A DNA stretch of 19,034 bases from UMGS172 sp964634675 (GTDB taxonomy: Bacteria > Bacillota > Clostridia > Oscillospirales > Acutalibacteraceae): positions 1 through 19,034 of the forward strand of contig CAZWLH010000023.1 in assembly GCA_964634675.1 (NCBI GenBank), written 5' to 3'. This document shows, one piece after another, positions 1 through 6,459 of this stretch (its first letter is position 1; each line of letters starts with the position of its first letter). The notes below the pieces were generated by a model, which did no database searches, was not told where the DNA came from, and saw only the letters and a program-made list of their open reading frames with translations. The position numbers and the translations under genes are program-made.

Positions 1-216
1 AGAACCGAAATTCAAATTCAAAATGCTATGGATCAGCTTATGCACGGCAGAACATCGTTTGTTATCGCTCACCGACTTTCAACCATCAAGAATTCCGACC
101 TCATTTTGGTTATGAAGGACGGAGATATCATCGAAAGCGGCAAGCACGAAGAACTGCTCGAAAAGGGCGGCTTCTATGCCGAGCTTTACAACAGTCAGTT
201 CGAACAGGCATCTTAA
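1..216 (+). CDS. ABC exporter, C-terminal fragment (cut by window edge)
   Basis: Only the last 71 codons of an open frame that enters from base 1 are present. The visible part begins just after the D-loop (RTEIQIQ) and contains the switch-histidine motif VIAHRLST, then a standard end of an ABC nucleotide-binding domain (DGDIIESGKHEELLEKGG). This is the end of a type IV (half-size, TM-NBD) ABC exporter of the multidrug/lipid class, an integral membrane protein with a cytoplasmic ATPase domain. The histidine is intact, so this copy resembles the catalytically complete partner (BmrD/TM288-like) of a heterodimer. Its partner, if any, would lie upstream of the window. A terminator follows 24 bases after the stop. 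Substrate unknown. Confidence 0.93.
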   Translation, partial: RTEIQIQNAMDQLMHGRTSFVIAHRLSTIKNSDLILVMKDGDIIESGKHEELLEKGGFYAELYNSQFEQAS

Positions 217-239
217 ACAAAAACACACAAAACAACTCA

Positions 240-278
240 AAACCCGAACGGTCAAACGATCGCTCGGGTTTGATTTTT
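240..278 (+). terminator. Rho-independent terminator of the ABC exporter gene
   Basis: AAACCCGA (240-247) pairs with TCGGGTTT (264-271), an 8-bp stem with a 16-base loop, followed by GATTTTT. It lies 24 bases after the stop codon. Confidence 0.75.
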
Positions 279-304
279 AAAAATTATTTAAGCTCATATA
301 TTCC

Positions 305-333
305 GACGGATGAGGTCAAAAAGCTCATCCGCC
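305..333. repeat. Hairpin between convergent genes
   Basis: CGGATGAG (307-314) and CTCATCCG (324-331) form an 8-bp stem with a 9-base loop. It lies downstream of the asparaginase gene (minus strand). It has no clear U-run on either strand, so it may be a weak terminator or a 3'-end stabiliser for that gene. Confidence 0.45.
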
Positions 334-355
334 GCCGTTTATGCCGATCATACCG

Positions 356-1399
356 TTAGTCAAAGATTTCGCCGTTGATATCGGTATTGAGGAATTCTTT
401 TAAATTTTCACCGCGAAGTCCCAATGAACGGCCGATGACCGTCTTGACATATGCCGCTTCGAGGGTCATATTGCTTATCGGCTCGGCTCCGTTCTCCAAA
501 GCATCGCCCGTCGACTCATAAGCATAAGCCTTCGGGTCGCAGGGCGCCAAAAAGAGATCGATCCCGCATTCGCGGCACCGCCTTGCAAGGCTCAGCACCG
601 AGGACCCGGTCACAGCACCCGTTCGCTTGCTGCGTCCTACACACACCGATTCGGAGTGATAGGTATTGTGGACGATCGCCGACACACGGTCAAGATCGTA
701 AGCCTCATAATCGATGCCGACATACGGCACTATGCGGAGCACTCCGCCTTTCAGTCGGTCGAGCCTGCTCAAAAGCGGTGTTTCGGACCCAAAACGCCGA
801 CCCTTTTCCGAAAAACTGCGGTCGATAAGCCTCGAATCACGGCTGAAGAAGTCGTTGCTGAAATTCGCACACTGCTCAAGATGTGCGCCGAAATGCAGAT
901 ACATATTTCCGTCGCCGTTTCTGTAAACCGCATAAACATTCGGCTCGATACCGTTTAGTATAAGCTCTGCTGCCGCCTCGAAATTGGCGTGTCCGTTGGT
1001 TTCCGGGTCGGTCAGCGGAAGCTGACTTGAAACGAGCAGCACGGGAATATCAAAATCGGTCAACAAAAGCGAGAGCAGGGAGGAGGTATAGGCCAAGGTG
1101 TCGGTGCCGTGAAGTACAATAACTCCCTTATAGCGGTCTCTTTGTATTCTTTTCAGGCAGTCGAGCAGTATATTCCAACCGTCCAAGGTCATATTTTCAC
1201 TCAAAATATCGAGCGGCATAATACACTCGAACAAAACCCGACGGTCACATTTGTGTACCTTTTCATAGCCTACGATTATTCGGCTTTTCGCGGTGGCGGC
1301 ATCCGAGCTTCTTTCACCGTCACTGTTTTCCGACGAGCAAACGGTGCCGCCCGTCATTATAATAAGTATTCTTTCGGTCGTTTCATTCATTTCCGACAT
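356..1399 (-). CDS. L-asparaginase (type I/II family)
   Basis: 347-residue protein of the bacterial asparaginase family, which hydrolyses L-asparagine to aspartate and ammonia. Both active-site signatures are visible: M-T-G-G-T at 15-19 with the nucleophilic threonine, and H-G-T-D-T at 97-101. S-E-N-M at 67-70 fits the substrate-binding S-x-D/E-M block, and S-Q-L-P-L at 125-129 fits the family's conserved strand. The length matches the usual 320-350 residues. There is no signal peptide, so it is probably the cytoplasmic form. The ATG at 1397-1399 is preceded by AAGGAGC at a good distance. An in-frame ATG three codons later is possible but less well spaced. The gene has its own promoter (1430-1457) and is convergent with the ABC exporter gene. 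Whether it also accepts glutamine cannot be told. Confidence 0.93.
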   Translation of the reverse strand: MSEMNETTERILIIMTGGTVCSSENSDGERSSDAATAKSRIIVGYEKVHKCDRRVLFECIMPLDILSENMTLDGWNILLDCLKRIQRDRYKGVIVLHGTDTLAYTSSLLSLLLTDFDIPVLLVSSQLPLTDPETNGHANFEAAAELILNGIEPNVYAVYRNGDGNMYLHFGAHLEQCANFSNDFFSRDSRLIDRSFSEKGRRFGSETPLLSRLDRLKGGVLRIVPYVGIDYEAYDLDRVSAIVHNTYHSESVCVGRSKRTGAVTGSSVLSLARRCRECGIDLFLAPCDPKAYAYESTGDALENGAEPISNMTLEAAYVKTVIGRSLGLRGENLKEFLNTDINGEIFD

Positions 1400-1429
1400 A
1401 ATTGCTCCTTGAAATATGTTTTCCGAATA

Positions 1430-1457
1430 AATATAACATATTAAGCCGAAAAGTCAA
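1430..1457 (-). promoter_or_regulatory. Promoter of the asparaginase gene
   Basis: On the minus strand TTGACT (1457-1452), a 16-bp spacer, then TATATT (1435-1430). It is 31 bases upstream of the start codon. Confidence 0.7.
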
Positions 1458-1466
1458 GCTTTGCAA

Positions 1467-1489
1467 AGTCGGAGTGCAAGGCTCCGACT
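1467..1489 (-). terminator. Hairpin terminator-like, end of the small membrane protein gene
   Basis: AGTCGGAG (1467-1474) pairs with CTCCGACT (1482-1489), an 8-bp stem with a 7-base loop. It lies 15 bases after the stop of the minus-strand small gene and just before the asparaginase promoter. The T-run after it is short, so termination strength is uncertain. Confidence 0.5.
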
Positions 1490-1503
1490 CTGCCGCGCAA
1501 ATG

Positions 1504-1680
1504 TCAGCCAATGAGATCTTCGATATCCTCCATTATCTCGGAAAGTGCCTTGGCCGCCTTGCCGGTCTTGCGGCGCAGCCTCTTGTTGTGCTTGCAGGCA
1601 TACCCGACCGTGACCGCAGCCGCAGCCGATGCAAGCATTCCCGCTCCGAAGCCCTTTGCGAAACTCATACAATGCTTCAA
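1504..1680 (-). CDS. Small membrane protein, YtxH-like in layout
   Basis: A 58-residue protein if it starts at the TTG at 1678-1680. That start is chosen because AAAGGAG lies 8 bases upstream of it. The in-frame GTG at 1687-1689 overlaps this ribosome binding site, and the ATG at 1666-1668 is about 20 bases away. Residues about 10-28 (GFGAGMLASAAAAVTVGYAC) form a glycine/alanine-rich hydrophobic helix. A basic patch follows (KHNKRLRRKTGK), then an amphipathic acidic tail (SEIMEDIEDLIG). This N-terminal anchor plus charged helix is the general layout of small YtxH-like envelope proteins in Firmicutes, but I cannot assign a function. The leader carries two inverted repeats (1714-1735 and 1737-1750). 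It is monocistronic and divergent from argG. Confidence 0.7.
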   Translation of the reverse strand: MKHCMSFAKGFGAGMLASAAAAVTVGYACKHNKRLRRKTGKAAKALSEIMEDIEDLIG

Positions 1681-1713
1681 AAAAATCACTCCTTTTCAAT
1701 TATCAAGTCTATT

Positions 1714-1750
1714 ATTCCCGATTTTTTTCGGGAATGTCCGAAATTCGGGA
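1714..1750. repeat. Two adjacent inverted repeats upstream of the small membrane gene
   Basis: ATTCCCGA (1714-1721) and TCGGGAAT (1728-1735) form a perfect 8-bp dyad separated by six T. Directly after it, TCCGAA (1737-1742) and TTCGGGA (1744-1750) form a second dyad around 1743. Both contain a CCGA/TCGG core. They sit in the divergent region between the small gene and argG, so they may be a regulator site or leader hairpins. Confidence 0.5.
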
Positions 1751-1789
1751 AGTTTTGCTTTGGATAAAGTGCACAAGTATGTAAGAATA

Positions 1790-1833
1790 TTCATAAATAT
1801 TCATAAAATATGTATAAAATGAATATTTTTGCA
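1790..1833 (+). promoter_or_regulatory. Two candidate ARG boxes (ArgR/AhrC operators)
   Basis: TTCATAAATATTCA (1790-1803) and TGAATATTTTTGCA (1820-1833) each match the ARG-box core TGAAT-4(A/T)-ATTCA at 12 of 14 positions by hand count. Their centres are 30 bp apart, about three helical turns, and the second ends 20 bp before the argG -35 element. ArgR/AhrC repressing argG is established in many bacteria. Its action here is inference. Confidence 0.6.
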
Positions 1834-1852
1834 AAAAACTTTAAAATACCCC

Positions 1853-1880
1853 TTGATTTTTTGAATAAGCGGTGTATAAT
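1853..1880 (+). promoter_or_regulatory. Promoter of argGH
   Basis: TTGATT (1853-1858), a 16-bp spacer, TATAAT (1875-1880). The ATG of argG is 35 bases downstream of the -10 box. Confidence 0.8.
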
Positions 1881-1914
1881 AATTAACAAGAAAACAATTT
1901 CGGAGGAATTGAAA

Positions 1915-3138
1915 ATGAAAGAAATCAAAAAAGTAGTTCTTGCCTACTCGGGCGGACTTGATACATCGATCATCATCCCGTGGCTCAAGGAGCATTACAA
2001 CAACTGTGAAGTCGTTGCCGTTTCGGGCGACGTCGGACAGGGAACCGAGCTTGACGGACTTGAAGAAAAGGCTATCAAGACCGGCGCTTCCAAGCTTTAT
2101 GTTCTTGACCTTAAAGAGGAATACGTCGAAGATTACATATGGCCCTGCCTTAAGGCCGGCGCAGACTATGAGTCATACCTGCTCGGCACCTCACACGCAC
2201 GTCCCTGCATCGCAAAGGCGTTGGTCGACATTGCCAAGAAGGAAAACGCCGATGCCATCTGCCACGGCTGCACCGGCAAGGGCAACGACCAGGTACGTTT
2301 TGAGCTGACCATCAAAGCCTTCGCTCCCGACCTTGCCATTATCGCTCCTTGGAGAGAGTGGGACATAAAGTCGCGTGAGGAGGAGATCGAGTATGCCGAG
2401 GCACACAACATTCCTCTTAAGATAAACCGTGAGACCAACTATTCAAAGGATAAGAATGTTTGGCACCTTTCCCACGAGGGTATGGATCTTGAGGATCCCG
2501 CAAACGAGCCGCTCTATTCAAAGGAAGGCTTCCTTGAGCTCGGCGTTGCTCCCGAACAGGCACCCGATACCCCGACCTATGTAACACTCCACTTCGAAAA
2601 GGGTGTTCCGATCGCAGTTGACGGCGTTGAAATGAGCGCCTTGAAGATAGTCGAGACCCTCAACGAGATCGGCGGCAAGAACGGTATAGGCCTGCTCGAC
2701 CTTGTCGAAAACAGACTTGTCGGTATGAAGAGCCGCGGCGTTTACGAGACTCCGGGCGGAGCCATCCTCTACAAGGCTCACGAAATACTCGAGACCATCA
2801 CCCTTGACAGAGACACCTCTCACTATAAGATGCTTGTCGCTCAGAAGTTCGGTGAGCTTGTATACTTCGGTCAGTGGTTCACACCGTTGAGAGAAGCACT
2901 TTCGGCCTTCGTCGACAAGACTCAGGAGCACGTCACCGGTGATGTCAAGCTCAAGCTTTACAAGGGCAATATGATCAACGCAGGTGTTACCTCTCCGTAT
3001 TCGCTTTACGACGATGAGATCGCTTCGTTCGGTGACGATGAGGGCGCTTACGACCAGAAGGATTCCGCAGGCTTTATCAACCTGTTCGGACTTCCCATCA
3101 AGGTTCAGGCCAAGCTTAACGAAAAGCTCGGCAAATAA
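1915..3138 (+). CDS. argG: Argininosuccinate synthase
   Basis: 407 residues, the usual family length. It joins citrulline and aspartate using ATP to give argininosuccinate, the penultimate step of arginine synthesis, in the cytoplasm. The ATP-binding PP-loop AYSGGLDTS is at 10-18, and the conserved GCTGKGNDQVRFE block for nucleotide and substrate binding is at 118-130. The start is the ATG at 1915, preceded by CGGAGGA. The open frame extends upstream to 1810, but those extra codons cross the promoter and have no ribosome binding site. Candidate ARG boxes lie upstream. argH follows 78 bases later, with a perfect 24-bp palindrome between them. The two are probably one operon. Confidence 0.97.
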   Translation: MKEIKKVVLAYSGGLDTSIIIPWLKEHYNNCEVVAVSGDVGQGTELDGLEEKAIKTGASKLYVLDLKEEYVEDYIWPCLKAGADYESYLLGTSHARPCIAKALVDIAKKENADAICHGCTGKGNDQVRFELTIKAFAPDLAIIAPWREWDIKSREEEIEYAEAHNIPLKINRETNYSKDKNVWHLSHEGMDLEDPANEPLYSKEGFLELGVAPEQAPDTPTYVTLHFEKGVPIAVDGVEMSALKIVETLNEIGGKNGIGLLDLVENRLVGMKSRGVYETPGGAILYKAHEILETITLDRDTSHYKMLVAQKFGELVYFGQWFTPLREALSAFVDKTQEHVTGDVKLKLYKGNMINAGVTSPYSLYDDEIASFGDDEGAYDQKDSAGFINLFGLPIKVQAKLNEKLGK

Positions 3139-3157
3139 TTCACAAAAAGCCTTACGA

Positions 3158-3181
3158 CTCGGCGGAAAATTTTCCGCCGAG
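3158..3181 (+). terminator. Perfect palindrome between argG and argH (processing site or partial terminator)
   Basis: CTCGGCGGAAAA is followed directly by its exact reverse complement, so the RNA can form a stem of 10-12 bp with almost no loop. The downstream stretch CCTTTGCAATTATTTTTT is only partly U-rich and starts a few bases late. The hairpin could lower argH expression relative to argG, or mark an RNA processing and stability boundary. Confidence 0.55.
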
Positions 3182-3216
3182 CCTTTGCAATTATTTTTTA
3201 AAAACGGAGCAAACAT

Positions 3217-4593
3217 ATGAAACTTTGGACAGGCAGATTTAAAAAGGAGCTTGACCCGAGAACCAACGATTTCAACCGCTCGCTACCCTTTGACAGCAGA
3301 ATGTACCGTCAGGATATCGAAGGCTCGCTGGCACACTCGGCAATGCTCGGAGAATGCGGAATAATTCCGAAAGAGGATTCGAAAAAAATAGCCGACGGAC
3401 TTAAAGGAATACTTTCGGACATCGAAAGCGGCAAGCTCTGCTTCGATGACACCTCCGAGGATATACATACATTTATCGAGGCCGAGCTGACCACAAGGAT
3501 CGGCGATGCCGGAAAACGGCTTCACACGGCAAGAAGCCGCAACGATCAGGTCGCTCTCGACATTCGTTTGACACTGCGTGATGAATGTGACACGCTTGTC
3601 GAAATGCTTAAAGAGTATATCGGCGTTTTAGCCGATAAAGCCTTTGAAAACAGTGAGACCGTTATGCCGGGCTATACCCATTTGCAGCGTGCTCAGCCGA
3701 TCGTGTTCGGACATCAGCTTTTGGCATATGCCGAAATGGCAATGCGTGACATCGGACGTCTGCGTGACTGCCGCCGCCGTATGAACGTTTCGCCGCTCGG
3801 CTCCTGTGCCCTGGCCGGAACGACATATCCGCTCGACCGTGAAGCGGTGGCAAGGGCGCTCGGTATGGACGGTGTGACACGCAACAGTCTCGACGGCGTT
3901 TCCGACCGTGATTTTGTACTCGAGCTTGCTTCGGCTCTGTCGATAATCGCCGTGCATCTTTCGCGCTTCTCCGAGGAAATGATCCTTTGGTGCTCGGGCG
4001 AATTCAAGTTTATCGAGCTTGACGATGCCTTCTCGACCGGCTCGTCGATAATGCCGCAAAAGAAAAATCCCGACATTGCCGAGCTTGTAAGGGGTAAATC
4101 GGGACGTGTGTTCGGCGATAATATGGCACTTCTCACCGCAATGAAGGGAATTCCGCTCGCATATAACAAGGATATGCAGGAGGACAAGGAGGCCATATTC
4201 GATGCCGTCGATACGGTCGAAAAATGCCTCACCGCCTTTATTCCGATGCTTGATACCATGAAGGTCAATGCCGCAAATATGCGAAAGGCCGCCTCGTTCG
4301 GCTTTATCAACGCCACCGACTGTGCCGACTGGCTGGTCGGAAAAGGCTTACCCTTCCGTGATGCCTATAAGGCGACCGGTGAGCTTGTCGCACGCTGTAT
4401 TGAGCTTGACACCTCACTTGAGCAGCTTCCGCTCGAAGAATACCGCAAGGTTTGCGAGCTTTTCGATGACGGCGTGTACAAGGCCATCGACCTTGACAAA
4501 TGCGTTCGTGACCGCACCGTCTACGGCGGTCCCGCACCGACCGAGGTCAAGCGCCAGGTTGAAGAATTAAAGCAAAGACTTTCCGAGATTTAA
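3217..4593 (+). CDS. argH: Argininosuccinate lyase
   Basis: 458 residues, typical for the family. It splits argininosuccinate into arginine and fumarate, the last step of arginine synthesis, and acts as a cytoplasmic homotetramer. The fumarase/aspartase superfamily signature GSSIMPQKKNPD is at 275-286 and holds the mobile-loop serines. The catalytic histidine region PGYTHLQRAQP has H155. The N-terminal LWTGRF block and HTARSRNDQV complete the substrate-binding set. The ATG at 3217 follows GGAG with eight bases between. It is the second gene of argGH. The foldback element begins only a few bases after its stop and carries the likely terminator of the operon. Confidence 0.97.
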   Translation: MKLWTGRFKKELDPRTNDFNRSLPFDSRMYRQDIEGSLAHSAMLGECGIIPKEDSKKIADGLKGILSDIESGKLCFDDTSEDIHTFIEAELTTRIGDAGKRLHTARSRNDQVALDIRLTLRDECDTLVEMLKEYIGVLADKAFENSETVMPGYTHLQRAQPIVFGHQLLAYAEMAMRDIGRLRDCRRRMNVSPLGSCALAGTTYPLDREAVARALGMDGVTRNSLDGVSDRDFVLELASALSIIAVHLSRFSEEMILWCSGEFKFIELDDAFSTGSSIMPQKKNPDIAELVRGKSGRVFGDNMALLTAMKGIPLAYNKDMQEDKEAIFDAVDTVEKCLTAFIPMLDTMKVNAANMRKAASFGFINATDCADWLVGKGLPFRDAYKATGELVARCIELDTSLEQLPLEEYRKVCELFDDGVYKAIDLDKCVRDRTVYGGPAPTEVKRQVEELKQRLSEI

Positions 4594-4599
4594 CGGTAT

Positions 4600-4915
4600 A
4601 ATAAGAAGAGCCTTAAAATATGATGAGATGCCGTAACGAAGTTTGGTTTTTGAACCGAAAAATCCCCCCGTATCTTGCCGAAAAGCCTTGAAATACGATA
4701 GTATTCCTGCTTTTTTCGTCTTCGATACGAAGGATTTTTCCCGGTTATAAAACTGCGATGCACTTTAAAATGAAAATTTCATATGGGAGTCGCGACAAAA
4801 ACGCACAGTAATGCTGACGCATACTGTGCGTTTTTTAACAAAGAATACCGCCGAAATTTCACATTTTAAAGCAAGACTTCGTTATGGCACCTCATCATAA
4901 GGCTCTTCTCTTATT
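4600..4915. repeat. Foldback (MITE-like) element with terminal inverted repeats and two inner hairpin arms
   Basis: The ends 4600-4642 and 4876-4915 are inverted copies. By hand, about 36 of 38 aligned bases match, with a 2-base and a 5-base indel; one of the two differences is a G-U pair in RNA. Inside are two more long imperfect hairpins. In arm A, 4646-4674 pairs with 4724-4753 and, within it, 4679-4696 pairs with 4701-4718 around GATA. In arm B, 4761-4780 pairs with 4853-4873 and encloses a terminator hairpin at 4797-4835. The whole length can therefore fold as a three-way junction. It has no open frame and no transposase. TTAAC occurs on both sides (4590-4594 and 4916-4920) and could be a target duplication, but the left copy is six bases from the repeat edge. 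It fills the space between the convergent argGH and reductase operons. Confidence 0.75.
4797..4836. terminator. Bidirectional terminator inside the foldback element
   Basis: AAAAACGCACAGTA (4797-4810) pairs with TACTGTGCGTTTTT (4822-4835), a 14-bp stem with an 11-base loop. It is bounded by A-runs and T-runs, so it can work in both directions. It probably ends both argGH (+) and the reductase operon (-). Confidence 0.8.
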
Positions 4916-4923
4916 TTAACTCA

Positions 4924-5460
4924 TTAAACGCTTTGCCCGAGGTCGTAAGCCTCTTTCATAGCGGCGGTATTTTTGACCTCTCCCTTTTCATAGGCACCCA
5001 TACCGTATACGATGCCCTTTTCTTCGGCACCGTCGATACAGTCGGCATAGCCTCTGAAGCAGGCAACGGTGGTTTCGGCGGCTTCATTTTCGCCGTCGGC
5101 AGCCGTTACTATATAATAAAGCTCCTTATTTTTGACCTCTGTCCACCTTGCGACGGTGCGGTCGATGACCGCCTTAAGCTGTGCATCGATCGAATAGAAA
5201 TACACGGGACTCGCCAGCACCAAGCAATCGCAATCTATTATTTTTTGCATAACCTCGGCCATATCGTCCTTTAAAACGCACTCACCCTTGTGATCCCGGC
5301 AGTAATAGCAGGCACGGCAATAGCCTATGTTCTTCTCGGCAACACGAATCTTTTCGACCTTGTGTCCGGCCTTTTCGGCACCTCTTGCAAACTCGTCGCA
5401 AAGAAGGTCGGAATTTCCGTTTTTGCGTGGACTTCCCGATAATATCAATACCTTTTTCAT
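4924..5460 (-). CDS. Flavodoxin-fold NAD(P)H-dependent reductase with an iron-sulfur-type cysteine motif
   Basis: 178 residues of the NADPH-dependent FMN reductase / iron-sulfur flavoprotein family. The phosphate-binding loop for FMN is visible as SGSPRKNGNS at 8-17. ASPVYFYSIDAQLK at 83-96 is the second conserved flavin-site block. Four cysteines at 48, 51, 54 and 61 are spaced C-x2-C-x2-C-x6-C. This agrees with the compact [4Fe-4S] motif of archaeal-type iron-sulfur flavoproteins, although many relatives have only the last three. The ATG at 5458-5460 follows AAGGTG. The open frame continues upstream into the reductase gene but without a signal. It is the second gene after the aldo/keto reductase, 25 bases downstream, under the same MerR-type promoter. 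A role in electron transfer to electrophiles or quinones is inference. Confidence 0.88.
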   Translation of the reverse strand: MKKVLILSGSPRKNGNSDLLCDEFARGAEKAGHKVEKIRVAEKNIGYCRACYYCRDHKGECVLKDDMAEVMQKIIDCDCLVLASPVYFYSIDAQLKAVIDRTVARWTEVKNKELYYIVTAADGENEAAETTVACFRGYADCIDGAEEKGIVYGMGAYEKGEVKNTAAMKEAYDLGQSV

Positions 5461-5485
5461 AATTTTCACCTTTATTTCAAAAAAA

Positions 5486-6346
5486 TTATTCCCGATTTTT
5501 GCGTTCCTCGACCATTTTGACAAACCACTCGACCATACTCGGGTCGGTGTGTGTGAAAAATGAGCTTTCCGCCTTGTCGAGAGTCGAGATCGCGGACATA
5601 TCGTCCTCACTCAAGGAAAAATCGAACACATCGATATTCTCTCTCATTCGCTCCGGATGCACGGTCTTCGGGATAGCCACGATACCTCTTTGCAGATGCC
5701 AGCGAAGTATCACCTGTGCCACGGTCTTGCCGTGTCGCCTTGCGATATCCTCAAGCACCGGGAGCTCGAACATACCGCCCCGACCCTCGCCGAACGGTGC
5801 CCACGCCTCAAGGCAAACGCCGTATTTTTCGTGCCAGAGCAGAGCTTCTTTCTGAGCATTGTGCGGATGAAGCTCGATCTGATTTACCATAGGCTTAATA
5901 CGTGCAAATGATGCGATATCAACCATTCGGTCGGGATAAAAGTTCGATATTCCGATAGCCCTCAGCCGACCCTCGTCATAAAGCTCCTCAAGTGCACGGT
6001 AAGCGCCGTAAACATCACCGAAGGGCTGGTGAAGCAGACAAAGATCCAAATATTCGACTTTTAGCTTTTCCATCGACTCCAAAACGCTTCTCTTGGCCGA
6101 CTCATAGCCGTAATGCTCTATCCAAACCTTGGTCGTGACAAAAAGCTCCTCTCGCGGAATACCGCTTTCCGAAATTGCTCGTCCGACCTCTCTCTCGTTA
6201 AAATAGCTCTGTGCCGTATCGATAAGCCGATAGCCGGCCTTCAAAGCATCGGCCACACAGGCCTCGCACTCTTCGGGCGTGACCTGATAAACGCCGTATC
6301 CTATCATCGGCATTTTCACGCCGTTGTAAAGTGTTTTGTAAATCAT
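5486..6346 (-). CDS. Aldo/keto reductase
   Basis: 286 residues, an NADPH-dependent TIM-barrel oxidoreductase of the AKR family (2,5-diketo-gluconate reductase / YvgN type). It reduces aldehydes or ketones in the cytoplasm. The complete catalytic tetrad is visible: D43 and Y48 in LIDTAQSYFNE, K73 in VTTKVW, H106 in LLHQP. GISNF at 132-136 and NQIELHP at 155-161 are the AKR signature blocks. IPKTVHPERMREN at 225-237 is the NADPH 2'-phosphate site. The ATG at 6344-6346 has AAGGAGGA in front. It is the first gene of a two-gene operon with the flavoprotein and is divergent from the MerR gene. The physiological substrate is unknown; the regulator suggests reactive aldehydes. Confidence 0.95.
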   Translation of the reverse strand: MIYKTLYNGVKMPMIGYGVYQVTPEECEACVADALKAGYRLIDTAQSYFNEREVGRAISESGIPREELFVTTKVWIEHYGYESAKRSVLESMEKLKVEYLDLCLLHQPFGDVYGAYRALEELYDEGRLRAIGISNFYPDRMVDIASFARIKPMVNQIELHPHNAQKEALLWHEKYGVCLEAWAPFGEGRGGMFELPVLEDIARRHGKTVAQVILRWHLQRGIVAIPKTVHPERMRENIDVFDFSLSEDDMSAISTLDKAESSFFTHTDPSMVEWFVKMVEERKNRE

Positions 6347-6399
6347 AACGGTTCCTCCTTGAAAATCGTTTTCAGAGAATATATAATATCCTTATGAAA

Positions 6400-6430
6400 A
6401 TAATACACCTTAAAGCTTACTTTAAGTCAA
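6400..6430 (-). promoter_or_regulatory. MerR-type promoter and operator of the reductase operon
   Basis: Minus strand: TTGACT (6430-6425), a 19-bp spacer, then TATTAT (6405-6400). CTTAAAG and CTTTAAG (6409-6415 and 6420-6426) form a perfect 7-bp dyad with a 4-bp centre and lie almost wholly inside the spacer. An over-long 19-bp spacer with a central dyad is the hallmark of MerR-family activation by DNA distortion. Confidence 0.85.
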
Positions 6431-6459
6431 GTGTTTTTTGAAGATTTCGGAGGTTTTTT

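Noticed and set aside
1712..1726. 15-base match TTATTCCCGATTTTT shared with 5486-5500
   Set aside because: The second copy lies in the stop region of the reductase gene and its flanks do not match, so chance similarity of AT-rich sequence is enough.
1810..1914. N-terminal extension of argG by 35 codons
   Set aside because: It crosses the promoter at 1853-1880. The ATG at 1915 has the ribosome binding site and begins the conserved protein.
2518..3216. 232-codon minus-strand frame opposite argG
   Set aside because: It is the mirror of a strongly conserved gene, has no ribosome binding site and no recognisable domain.
4600..4915. CRISPR array or insertion sequence
   Set aside because: There are no direct repeats with spacers and no transposase frame; the structure is made of inverted repeats only.
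5461..5610. 50-codon N-terminal extension of the flavoprotein
   Set aside because: It overlaps the end of the aldo/keto reductase gene in another frame. The ATG at 5460 starts the FMN-binding fold and has a ribosome binding site.
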